A DNA stretch of 64,000 bases from JABFXX01 sp964419605. Its GTDB lineage: Bacteria; Myxococcota_A; Polyangia; Haliangiales; Haliangiaceae. Below the pieces are notes generated by a model. That model had not been told where the DNA came from, searched no databases, and was given only the letters and a program-made list of their open reading frames with translations. The stretch is from positions 27,390 through 91,389 of the forward strand of contig CAYQQM010000005.1 in the NCBI GenBank assembly GCA_964419605.1, read 5' to 3'. Position numbers and translations under genes: made by a program. This document shows positions 45,449 to 53,785 of this stretch, in pieces. Within the stretch, counting starts at the first letter, position 1, and each line of letters opens with the position of its first letter.

Positions 45449-46264
45449 ATGGATCGCAGTCCTCTGCATCGCGACGTCACGCGTCTCAAAGTCGTGCACC
45501 GGCAACGCGTAATTCGTCAGGGCGATGCAGATCCGCCGCCCGCAACCGCACCTAAGGTTACGCCGGCGACCGCAGAGAATGCAGTGCGCGGCTGGCAGGG
45601 GCTCCTCGACACCGAGTACGAATCCATTGTCATCGCCTCGTGGATGACCGCGGCGATGAGCCGACTCGGCGCGCCGTTGGATTTGGTCGGTGCTTTTGGG
45701 CGTGTTGTCGAAGATGAGATCCGCCATGTCGATGTTTGCGCCGAAATGGTGGAGCGCTTCGGCGGTCGCCCCACTCTCGTCCGTGGCCCCCTGCCGCCAC
45801 TGCCCACCTCGCTCGAGCGCGGAGCAGAGCCCGAATTCGAGACCGTTTGTGGACTCGTTGGCTTCTTCTGCGTGTTCGAACTGCTGTCGGGATATGTTTT
45901 TCACGAAGCACTCGAGCGCTGTGGCGACGGCCTCCCCCGCTGGGCGGTGGGGGAAATTTATCGAGACGAAGCGTTCCACGGTGCGTTTGGATTTGAGGCC
46001 GCGCGGTTTTTCGTCGCCGACTGGAGCGAGGCGTGGCGAACACGCTTGGCCCGACATGCCGAAGCCGAATTACGGCGCTTCGCGCGCCGCCTCGAGCCTG
46101 GTGCGCCGCTCGGCGCCAGTGGCGAGGTCGCAGCACTGGAGAACTTGGGCTTGTTGTCGCCGGCGAGGATTCTCCCGGTCTTCCATGCGGGCGTTGAAAA
46201 GGAGCTGATCCCGCGCCTAAGAGAATTGGGCATCCCGGTCGAGATTCAAATTGTTACCTCGTAG
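45449..46264 (+). CDS. Ferritin-like di-iron domain protein
   Basis: 271 residues from the ATG at 45449 (a TTG at 45425 is open in frame). The helices carry a di-iron pattern: Glu56/Glu58 in DTEYES, ExxH at 90-93 in EDEIRH, a later Glu in CVFELLSGYVFHEAL and a second ExxH in RDEAFHGAFG. This fits a ferritin-like four-helix bundle, probably an oxidase or oxygenase rather than a storage protein. The C-terminal 70 residues are outside the bundle. It is transcribed alone and converges with the FG-GAP lipoprotein gene. Confidence 0.8.
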   Translation: MDRSPLHRDVTRLKVVHRQRVIRQGDADPPPATAPKVTPATAENAVRGWQGLLDTEYESIVIASWMTAAMSRLGAPLDLVGAFGRVVEDEIRHVDVCAEMVERFGGRPTLVRGPLPPLPTSLERGAEPEFETVCGLVGFFCVFELLSGYVFHEALERCGDGLPRWAVGEIYRDEAFHGAFGFEAARFFVADWSEAWRTRLARHAEAELRRFARRLEPGAPLGASGEVAALENLGLLSPARILPVFHAGVEKELIPRLRELGIPVEIQIVTS

Positions 46265-46311
46265 CGCCACTAGCGCCACTAGCGCCGGTGCGGCGACCTG
46301 CCATCAGCCCC

Positions 46312-48522
46312 TTAGTTCTGAATCGTAATCGGCGCAGAATCCGTTCGGTTTCCTCCTGCGTCGATGGCGCGGGCGACAATTCGATGCGATCCGGACGCAG
46401 GCGATAGGTTGAGGCTATAACCAAACGGCTGGGTGGTTGAGGTAGCGACGAGGCTGCCGTCGAAGTACCACTCCACCTTCACTGCGCTAAATCCCGGGGA
46501 GATCGTCGGCGTAAACACGCTATTGGTAATGGCAATCGACGGGCCACCGACGCCGGTCACTACGACCGACACGGTGGCCCCTGCGGTCCTTCCGAGCGCA
46601 TCGGTGATTCGCAACCTCACCAGGTAGGTTCCTGGGCTGGAATACGCATGGCTTTCCGTACCGCCGGCAGCAGAAGTGCCATCTCCGTAGTCCCACTGAT
46701 AAAGCACGATTTCCGAACCGGGAGCGCTCGATTGCGCACCGCTGAATGTGATGCTCTGTCCTACAGCGGCTGTGCTCGGGCTCGCCGTTGCCACCGCAAC
46801 AGGCACAACGCCTCCCCCCCCTCCCCCGGTACCAGGCAAAATCGAGACTCGGCTCGAGGGAACGAGGCTGGTCCGCGTGCCCTGGCGGCCGTCCGGAAAC
46901 GTAACGCGCACATCGACGGAACTCCGCGTGCCGATGCCGAAATGATAGACCTGGCTCGCCCACGCGCTGCCGGTATAGAGCTGCTTCGGCGGAGTCACCA
47001 GGTGGCTGGGGTCACCGATGAAGCCAGAGTCAAAGATTTCGATCCTGGCTACGCCGGTAAAGAATCCTGTGACCGATGGCAGTGTGACCTTGATCCATCC
47101 ATTCGTCGTACTAAGAGCCGACGTCCATAGCGCAAAGCCACTGTCGGTCCCCGCAATGCTTCGGTTGCCAACTCCGGCGAAGTCGACCCGCCCATCGTTG
47201 TTCCAATCTCCCGGCGAAAGATTGTTGGCGTAATTCTCCACAGGATCGGTGCCGTTGATCGCAATGCCGCTCTGACTCGGAGCAATCGCGGTGTACGTCC
47301 CGTTCAGCTGTTTACGATAGATGCTAACCCCGCCGGGGCGACCGTCGTTTGTGCCATACGCCTTGTGAACAATGACCACTTTCGACAGCACCCCGCTATT
47401 GTCGACGTCCACCGAGTAGCGCCGAAATCCAGGGTAGTACGGCAGCGCGGTTCTCGCGGTGGCCGTAAAGGTAACGCTGCAGCTCGTTCCGATTCGATTT
47501 TGGACGTACCAGTTCTGGTTGTCGCGATATCCAGTTGGATCGGTACCAATATCTATACACCCGTCGTCGTTGATGTCTTCGAGCCGGGTAATCGGCTGTG
47601 TGACCGCTTCGAGCCCCGTGCTTGATTGTAAGGCGTAGCTGCCACCAGCTTGGCCGAGATACACCTGCTGACCACCGACGGAGGTGGCATTGGGGCCGCG
47701 ATCGCCTGAAGCTCGAACGATGCCGACGATCTTGTCGGGGATTTTATCGTTATTGAGATCGACAAACGGTGCGGCAACCGCCGTTGGATCGTTGACTCGC
47801 AGCGATAGGAAATCCGTTGTAGTCGGCCAGCTCGTGATATCAGGCGTTCCATTGTTCAGTCGCCACATATATCTGGCAGTCTGGGAGTAGTACGCGATAT
47901 ATGGATCAAAATTGGAGATATCCAGTCCCAATACATCGATCTTTCCATCGCCGTTCACATCGCCGAACGCCAATCCGTCACTCGTTCCGGCGCACAGGTA
48001 GCTCGGCCCGGTCCAATCGGCGCGCAGAACCACTCCCTGATTCACGCATAACACTCCGCGACCGCTCCAACTGATAAAATAGAGGTCAACCCTGCCGTCG
48101 CCGGTTAGGTCACCTACGAACTTCATTTCGTTCGATAGGTCTAAGTTTGGAAAGCTTACCTGCGAAGGAAGGAGAGAAACGGTAAACAGATTTTTGCCAA
48201 AGCGACTGCCGGCTTGATTCAGAAACAGCCCAGACAAATGCGGGAATTGCCCATGGTTGACTGCGTAGTAATCGAGCAATCCGTCGCCATCCAGATCAGC
48301 GAGCCAACCTCCGTACGGATAGGTTCCGGTAGAGGTAAACACTCCTGCTGACGCAGGTTCATTGCGTCGATCAATTCCCACGGCCACGGCTTGCTGCGAA
48401 AACGTGATACTCGGCGCCGGATCGACACTGCTTCCGATCACTTCCGATGAAGTAACATCCAGCTCAGCTTCCTGACCGCATGCGATGAGCAATGTGATCC
48501 CAACAGCGACAATTCCCTTCAT
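46312..48522 (-). CDS. FG-GAP/ASPIC-UnbV/PKD surface lipoprotein
   Basis: 736 residues from the ATG at 48522; AAAGG lies upstream and a longer frame from 48573 lacks a proper signal. The lipobox is LIAC with Cys15. The first 450 residues contain about six calcium-loop FG-GAP repeats: DLDGDGLLDYY, DLTGDGRVDLYF, DVNGDGKIDVLG, DLNNDKIPDK, DINDDGCIDIG and DWNNDGRVDFAG. An ASPIC/UnbV segment (YHFGIGTRSSVDVRVTFPDG) and a Gly-run linker follow, then a PKD domain with YQWDYGDGTS, and a last beta-sandwich. It is probably a surface adhesin-like protein needing calcium. No partner gene. Confidence 0.87.
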   Translation of the reverse strand: MKGIVAVGITLLIACGQEAELDVTSSEVIGSSVDPAPSITFSQQAVAVGIDRRNEPASAGVFTSTGTYPYGGWLADLDGDGLLDYYAVNHGQFPHLSGLFLNQAGSRFGKNLFTVSLLPSQVSFPNLDLSNEMKFVGDLTGDGRVDLYFISWSGRGVLCVNQGVVLRADWTGPSYLCAGTSDGLAFGDVNGDGKIDVLGLDISNFDPYIAYYSQTARYMWRLNNGTPDITSWPTTTDFLSLRVNDPTAVAAPFVDLNNDKIPDKIVGIVRASGDRGPNATSVGGQQVYLGQAGGSYALQSSTGLEAVTQPITRLEDINDDGCIDIGTDPTGYRDNQNWYVQNRIGTSCSVTFTATARTALPYYPGFRRYSVDVDNSGVLSKVVIVHKAYGTNDGRPGGVSIYRKQLNGTYTAIAPSQSGIAINGTDPVENYANNLSPGDWNNDGRVDFAGVGNRSIAGTDSGFALWTSALSTTNGWIKVTLPSVTGFFTGVARIEIFDSGFIGDPSHLVTPPKQLYTGSAWASQVYHFGIGTRSSVDVRVTFPDGRQGTRTSLVPSSRVSILPGTGGGGGGVVPVAVATASPSTAAVGQSITFSGAQSSAPGSEIVLYQWDYGDGTSAAGGTESHAYSSPGTYLVRLRITDALGRTAGATVSVVVTGVGGPSIAITNSVFTPTISPGFSAVKVEWYFDGSLVATSTTQPFGYSLNLSPASGSHRIVARAIDAGGNRTDSAPITIQN

Positions 48523-48702
48523 GTACAACCTTTCTATTGTTTGATGAAAACAAGGACTATCGAGTCCCTGCATTCATTGGCCAAGTCACGCGTCGCAATC
48601 GCGCGACTGGCTCTATCGACTATTCGTGACTACCCACCAAACCACGACATCACTACTTCGCACAAGCACAATGTCGCAGAACCACGTTCAGTTGTGTCTA
48701 GA
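48523..48702. other. Intergenic between two minus-strand genes
   Basis: About 180 bases, presumably holding the promoter of the FG-GAP lipoprotein gene and the 3' end of the hydrolase transcript. No strong hairpin or hexamer pair was recognised. Confidence 0.35.
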
Positions 48703-49992
48703 TCACAAGTGTTCGACCAAGAAATCGATAGTTAGCGCCGCAGTCCACGCGAAATCGCTGGCACCGCAACCATCACCGGTCAATGGATCGAAGTACTCCC
48801 GAAACCCGGACCGGTCGACGAGATCAACCGTACGCGCAGCAAGTTGCCTCGCTTCAGCCTCGAAACCACTTGTACGCATTCCGACTACAAGAAGCCAATT
48901 CACATTGATCCATGTCGGCCCTCGCCAATACCGCCGAGGCTCGAACGAAGAATCGCCCGGCGGTACTGTTGGAACCGGCCACGTGGTGCCGTAGCGCTGC
49001 GGGTCTTGCAGCTGTCTCACCATATCGCGGGCGCGCGTTGGAGGAACGACTCCAGCGTACAGTGGCAGATAATTCGCGATATGATCGACGTCAATTACGT
49101 GGCCAGTACGGATGTCGAGATCGCAGTAGTGCCCTCGCTCCGCATCCCAAAATGAGCGCTCCAGTGCAGTCATCAGCCTCGTCCTTCGTGCAGCTGCTCC
49201 ACTTGAAGCGATTCCGAGCGCTTCCTGCAGCCATTGAAGATCTGCTTCGGCGCGGCACAACATCGATGTCATCGCCACATCGGCGATCAATAGCGGCTCG
49301 GTTGCCAGTTGAGGCGGAGCAAATCCAAGCCGGGCCCGTTCGTTCGCGATGTAAAAGTAGCGATCGTAGTCGTAACGGGTTGGCCGCTGGCTGGGGTCGA
49401 CAACAGTAGTATCAGCTCGCCGGTACTGAATGTTCCCGGGATCCACGCGGGCCATCGCCGCATCCCACCGCGGCGCGTTGTCCATGCCGCTTTCCCATGG
49501 ATGCACGATCGCGACGGCTCCGCTCCCCGTCGGATCGCGCGTTGTCGCGAACCAGGAATGCCATCGCTCGAGACCAGCGGCCACAGCGCGCAGCGACGAT
49601 TCGACTGCAGAGTCGCCGCCTGATCGCTCCAACACGTTGCGCGCCGCAGTTGCAGCGATCGGCGGCTGTGTGATGGAGGATGCCTGCGCGCGCACAGGTG
49701 CGCCAGGCGCACCTATAGTCTTCCACGTCTGGGGGCCGGGTTCGTAGTTCCCCTCAGCGCGAAACACGATGTGCGGAATCATCCCGTCATCCCACTGCCC
49801 CCGCAGAAGCATTTCTAGTTCGAGCGCCGCACGCCGCGGGTCGACGTGTCGCCATCCGATTGCGATGAACGCGGAATCCCAATTCCACTGATGCGGATAC
49901 AACGCCGGAGCAGGAACCGTATAGCCACCACGATCGTTTGCCCGCAAGACCGCCTCCGCCTCCGCCCGCAAACGCGCAGCACCTCTATCCAT
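48703..49992 (-). CDS. GH63-like (alpha/alpha)6 glycoside hydrolase
   Basis: 429 residues from the ATG at 49992 (the frame is open to 50037). Features of the GH63/MGH1-type clan are YPHQWNWDSAFIAIGWRH near residue 32, GQWDDGMIPHI, HPWESGMDNAPRWD, then RRYWRGPTWINVNWLL and a final ASDFAWTAALTIDFL. Cytoplasmic; no signal peptide. Relatives include glucosylglycerate hydrolases and trehalase-like enzymes, so a small alpha-glucoside (a compatible solute) is a likely substrate, but this is inference. A collapsed second copy of the family lies immediately divergent at 50019. Confidence 0.85.
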   Translation of the reverse strand: MDRGAARLRAEAEAVLRANDRGGYTVPAPALYPHQWNWDSAFIAIGWRHVDPRRAALELEMLLRGQWDDGMIPHIVFRAEGNYEPGPQTWKTIGAPGAPVRAQASSITQPPIAATAARNVLERSGGDSAVESSLRAVAAGLERWHSWFATTRDPTGSGAVAIVHPWESGMDNAPRWDAAMARVDPGNIQYRRADTTVVDPSQRPTRYDYDRYFYIANERARLGFAPPQLATEPLLIADVAMTSMLCRAEADLQWLQEALGIASSGAAARRTRLMTALERSFWDAERGHYCDLDIRTGHVIDVDHIANYLPLYAGVVPPTRARDMVRQLQDPQRYGTTWPVPTVPPGDSSFEPRRYWRGPTWINVNWLLVVGMRTSGFEAEARQLAARTVDLVDRSGFREYFDPLTGDGCGASDFAWTAALTIDFLVEHL

Positions 49993-50018
49993 CGCGGAAT
50001 GGTAGCATCGCCGCGCCT

Positions 50019-50314
50019 GTGCACGACGAAAACGCAAATGCGAATCGCCGCGACCGCCTGATGGCGTCGGTGCGAACTCTGATGCAAAGCAACCGCATCA
50101 CCTTGGCGAGCGGGTATCGTTACACACGGCCTGCGCAGCACACGTACCCGCACCAATGGCTGTAGGATTCATGTTTTCATCCGACGGCCCGGCTGACTTT
50201 GGCGCCGAACAATTCAACTGGTCCGGGCTCGCGCTCGATCTTTGTCGCGCATTAGATGCAGAGCTAGCCGGAGTGGAATCACTGCCATGTCCAAGCACGC
50301 AGCCGGCCCAATGA
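50019..50314 (+). pseudogene. Internally deleted GH63-like hydrolase remnant
   Basis: From the GTG at 50019 the frame reads ITLASGYRYTRPAQHTYPHQ then WL and DSCFHP, matching the YPHQWNWDSAF start of the intact gene at 48703-49992, but a TAG (50163-50165) stands where the family has Trp. About 50 bases on, in another frame, it reads FGAEQFNWSGLALDLCRALD, matching the family C-terminus (ASDFAWTAALTIDFL). Roughly 350 middle codons are gone. Its final TGA (50312-50314) still overlaps the ATG of the transporter gene, as in a coupled operon, so the loss is probably fairly recent. Confidence 0.72.
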
Positions 50315-51579
50315 TGAGCAAGTGGGAGGCGCTGGGATTCATGATGGTCCTCGCGTTTCTCAATTACATGGATCGCAACTTGCTGCTGCCGTTGCAGGAG
50401 TCTATTCAGACCGATTTGGAGTTGTCGGATACCCAGCTCGGTGCGCTGTCCACCGGGTTTCACGTGGTGTACGCGTTTTCTGCGCCCCTCATCGGCTACA
50501 TCTCGGACCGCGTCGAACGCCGGTCGATTCTGCTGCTGTCGCTCGTCGCCTGGAGTCTGGTTACCTCTGCGACGGGACTGTCCGTCGGTTTCGTTTCGCT
50601 GCTGATCGCCCGTTCGCTTACCGGGCTAGGCGAAGGCGGTTACTTCCCGACTGCAGTATCGCTGATCGGCGATTTTTTTGGCGCGCATCAACGAGGACGA
50701 GCGATCGCAATGCACGGCACGTGCACGGTTCTCGGTGGCGCATCCGGTTTGTTTCTCGGCGGTTGGCTCGGCGAGCGCTTCGGCTGGCGAGCTCCGTTCC
50801 TTATGGCAGTGGTTCCTGGCCTCGCACTCGCCACGATGATGGCGATCCGATTCCGCGAACCTCCGCGCGGCGCTCAAGCTGGCGCAGACGTACCCAATGT
50901 TGACAGCGGCGGCGACGCGGACCACGCCAGTGCGCAGCCGCGGAGATATGTGCGTATCGTGTTCTCCCCCTCGGTATTGTTGATCGCGCTTGCCGCAGGC
51001 GCTGCCGCCTTCGCGATGGCCGGGTTTACGCAATACCTGCCCAAGTACATGACCGAAGTGGCGAAGCTATCGCCCGGCCAAACGGGGATCTGGACGGCAA
51101 TCGGTTTTGCCGTCCCGATCATCAGCGTATTGCCGGGCGGCTTCGCATCTGATCTCCTCGCTGCGCGGATGCGAGGAGCCAGGCCGCTGTTGACGGCGGT
51201 TCCGTACGCCGCGGTTGCACCCGCATTTTTTTTCCTGCCCCTCGCCCAGACGAGTGCCGGGATCACCCTGCTATACGGGCTCGCCATGTTCGGCCGCGGA
51301 TTTGCAGAACCCAATATCTACGGCAGCATCATCGAAGCGGTGTCCGCCCGCGAACGCGGAGCGGCGCAGGGATTCCTGCTCATGCTGACATTTGGCGGCG
51401 CGAGCGCAGCGGGACTCGTGGGGGGCGCGATTCTCGATCAGGTCGCGGGCCCCAAAGCAACCCGCACAATTGCCATGGCTCACGACGGCTACCGCACGCT
51501 GTTTGGGGTACTCGGTACCGCCAGCATCGTCGCAGCCGCGATCGCTGCGACACTATTCGTCGTTCGTCGCCGTAGTTGA
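50311..51579 (+). CDS. Major facilitator superfamily transporter
   Basis: About 422 residues with 12 predicted membrane helices. Start chosen at 50311 because ATGATGA overlaps the stop of the hydrolase remnant; 50287 and 50314 are alternatives. The N-half has the LNYMDRNLLLPL first helix and DRVERRS after helix 2 (the MFS A-motif region), with ARSLTGLGEGGYFPTAVSL following, which resembles Spinster-like and sugar-acid transporters. The linked hydrolase remnant suggests uptake or export of the glycoside that enzyme once cut (inference). The gene itself is intact. Confidence 0.88.
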   Translation: MMSKWEALGFMMVLAFLNYMDRNLLLPLQESIQTDLELSDTQLGALSTGFHVVYAFSAPLIGYISDRVERRSILLLSLVAWSLVTSATGLSVGFVSLLIARSLTGLGEGGYFPTAVSLIGDFFGAHQRGRAIAMHGTCTVLGGASGLFLGGWLGERFGWRAPFLMAVVPGLALATMMAIRFREPPRGAQAGADVPNVDSGGDADHASAQPRRYVRIVFSPSVLLIALAAGAAAFAMAGFTQYLPKYMTEVAKLSPGQTGIWTAIGFAVPIISVLPGGFASDLLAARMRGARPLLTAVPYAAVAPAFFFLPLAQTSAGITLLYGLAMFGRGFAEPNIYGSIIEAVSARERGAAQGFLLMLTFGGASAAGLVGGAILDQVAGPKATRTIAMAHDGYRTLFGVLGTASIVAAAIAATLFVVRRRS

Positions 51580-51616
51580 ATGCGAATCTTGGCACGTCTG
51601 CTAGGATGTGCCCCCA

Positions 51617-52903
51617 ATGCGTCTCTCCACCGTTCTGTTCGCGCTTTTCGCGTTCGCTTGCCAACAAGGCAAGAGCAAACTCGACAACATCGCTTCTGGA
51701 AGCGGCGGCAGTGCCGGCGGACCCGGGTCGGGGTCCGCCGCCGCTGCGGTCGATATCGACAGCAAGCAAATTCTGTCGCGACCCGCGGGCTCTGAATCCG
51801 TGCTCGTCAAGCACGTGCTGCTCGCGTGGAAAGATCTCGAGGGTGCCTACCGCGGCAAGCTCGATCCCCGAGCCGCCAAACGCACGAACGCGGAAGCTGC
51901 CCAGTTGGCGCGCCAGATCGCCGCCAAGCTCGCCGCGAACCCAGACGCGATCGACGCAGTCATCAAAGAAAGCTCAGAAGATCCGGACTCGCTGTCTGGC
52001 GACCCATATTCGATCAGCAAGAACGCGAGATTCCTCCCTAAATTCGATGACTTGGCATTGCGGCTCCGCATCAAAGAGGTGGGGATTATCCAGACGCCAT
52101 TTGGCTACCATGTCGTCGAGCGCGTAGCCCCGCCGCCGCCCGACCCATTGGAATCCGGCGACCTTCTTGCCCGAGTGCCAGAGCATACGAGCCGCCGCGT
52201 GCAGCATGTACTGATCGGGTGGAAAGATGCACCGGCCAATAAGCGCCGTCCAGGCGATCCTCGTGCGAAGGACCGCACCAAGGACGCTGCCGACAAAATG
52301 GCGGTCGACGTTCTTGCGAAAGCACGCGCCGGCGCCGATTTTGCAAAGCTCATGAAGGAGTTCTCCGAAGATCCGGGCTCCAAAGACAATGCTCGCGCTT
52401 ACGAGGTCAGCGAAGACGCTCCGCTGGTCGAACCGTTCAAGAACCTATCGATGCGGTTAAAGCTGAACGAAGTCGGCATGGTGAAGTCGGACTTTGGCTG
52501 GCACGTGATAAAGCGCGTAGAACCACCGCCTCTGGATCCTCTCGAGTCAGCCGACATTCTGTCGCGCGAACCAGCGACCGCCAAAGCGAAGGTGAAACAC
52601 ATCCTGCTTGGTTGGACGGAAGCCCACACCGACGATGCTCGCGGCACCAAGCGCACCCACAAAGAACTCCAGAAGCTCGTCACCGACACGGTTGCCAAGC
52701 TCAAGGGCGGCGCAAAGATCGACGATCTGATGAAGGAACTGTCCGAGGATCCCGGGTCGGCGAAGTCAGGTACCGCGTACGACGTGAACCCCGAGGCGCA
52801 GTTGGTGCCCCCCTTCAAGAACCTTTCGCTCCGTCTCAAGCTGAACGAAGTCGGCGTCGTGAAGTCCGACTTCGGCATGCACATCATTCAGCGCACGGAG
52901 TAG
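51617..52903 (+). CDS. Lipoprotein with three tandem parvulin-like (PpiC) domains
   Basis: 428 residues from the ATG at 51617 (a GTG at 51608 is in frame). The lipobox is FAFAC with Cys15, then a Gly/Ser linker. Three units of about 125 residues follow, each opening with a KHVLLAW-type strand, then a helix, a SEDPGS-like turn, an alternative strand, LSLRLKLNEVG, and a SDFGMHIIQR-type end. These match PpiC/SurA parvulin domains, though the GGDLGWF core of active parvulins is replaced. Likely an outer-membrane or inner-leaflet chaperone rather than a strong isomerase. Lies downstream of the transporter gene, about 40 bases away. Confidence 0.87.
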   Translation: MRLSTVLFALFAFACQQGKSKLDNIASGSGGSAGGPGSGSAAAAVDIDSKQILSRPAGSESVLVKHVLLAWKDLEGAYRGKLDPRAAKRTNAEAAQLARQIAAKLAANPDAIDAVIKESSEDPDSLSGDPYSISKNARFLPKFDDLALRLRIKEVGIIQTPFGYHVVERVAPPPPDPLESGDLLARVPEHTSRRVQHVLIGWKDAPANKRRPGDPRAKDRTKDAADKMAVDVLAKARAGADFAKLMKEFSEDPGSKDNARAYEVSEDAPLVEPFKNLSMRLKLNEVGMVKSDFGWHVIKRVEPPPLDPLESADILSREPATAKAKVKHILLGWTEAHTDDARGTKRTHKELQKLVTDTVAKLKGGAKIDDLMKELSEDPGSAKSGTAYDVNPEAQLVPPFKNLSLRLKLNEVGVVKSDFGMHIIQRTE

Positions 52904-52946
52904 GCGCTCTGGGCTCTCTGACCCGGTACTTGCGCCGGGGCCGCGC

Positions 52947-53666
52947 TTAGCCGTCAGCGTAGGTAAATCGCAACTCGTAGTCGCAGAGGTGGAACACATC
53001 TCCCTCGTCGATGCGCTTGTTGTCGATTCGCATGCCTTTGTAGTCGATGCCGTTGGTCGACCCGAGATCCTTGATATAGAAGGTCCCGTTGCGGCGAATC
53101 ACAGCTGCGTGTTGGCGCGAGATGTTGCCGTCTTTGATCGGCAGGTCCGAGGTCTTTGAGCCTCGCCCGATGATGAATTGGTCCTTCGTTACAGGGTAGC
53201 GCTGTCCGTTGTAGATGAGGAAAAGCGTGCCCCCTGACGATGCTGGAGCGGTCGCACCGCCCATCGCCATCGAAGGCGAAGGCATACGATGGCCCTCTGC
53301 CTGCATAGGAGCGGAGCCTCGGACGTAGTTGGCGGTCGGGGGGCCGACGGGGCGCGCCGCGCCAACCGCTTGGTGCTGCATCGTTGGGCCGGTTAGTCGC
53401 GGTAGCGAGCGCTCGCTGCGCTGCGGTGACTGGGTTGCGTTGGACGGCGGATAGGTTACCCCGCCCGGCGACGGTGCTTGCGCCGACATCGGCGGTGCTC
53501 CAGTAGTACCAGGCGCTTGGTAATTCTTTGACCGCGCGTAGTACCTCATCGCCTCGTTCACCAAATAGTCGATGGAGCAATCGAAGTCGTTCGCCATTTG
53601 TTCGAACGTCTCCCAAAGCACGTCACGGCAATAAAAGTGCCGCATCGTCTTCTTATTTTGGTCCAT
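52947..53666 (-). CDS. FHA-domain protein with N-terminal ribbon-helix-helix-like region
   Basis: 239 residues. Residues 8-50 (MRHFYCRDVLWETFEQMAND, then SIDYLVNEAMRYYA) look like a ribbon-helix-helix DNA-binding unit. A Pro/Gln/Ser-rich linker (about 52-145) follows. The C-terminal FHA domain has VTKDQFIIGRGSKTSDL, GNISRQHAAVI and LGSTNGI, so the phosphothreonine-binding Arg/Ser/Asn residues are present. A factor whose DNA binding or oligomer state depends on phosphorylated partners is plausible. It is divergent from no gene within 100 bases upstream and converges on the parvulin lipoprotein. Confidence 0.85.
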   Translation of the reverse strand: MDQNKKTMRHFYCRDVLWETFEQMANDFDCSIDYLVNEAMRYYARSKNYQAPGTTGAPPMSAQAPSPGGVTYPPSNATQSPQRSERSLPRLTGPTMQHQAVGAARPVGPPTANYVRGSAPMQAEGHRMPSPSMAMGGATAPASSGGTLFLIYNGQRYPVTKDQFIIGRGSKTSDLPIKDGNISRQHAAVIRRNGTFYIKDLGSTNGIDYKGMRIDNKRIDEGDVFHLCDYELRFTYADG

Positions 53667-53785
53667 TCCCTTCGCTACTCCTAAGCGAGCCGCAACAGCT
53701 CACGGCAAGTTCCAGCCGATCGGGTGAAGTGTACTACAGTATCGCCCCCTGCGCGAGCCCCACCGATCCATCGCAACCCGGCTAG

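Noticed and set aside
45241..45489. Minus-strand frame with Gly/Asp-rich end upstream of the ferritin-like gene
   Set aside because: It overlaps the ferritin-like gene start, has no start signal and is low in complexity.
46801..46830. C-rich run within the FG-GAP lipoprotein gene as a phase-variable tract
   Set aside because: It encodes a Gly linker and is interrupted; only eight C in a row, so slippage is possible but not supported.
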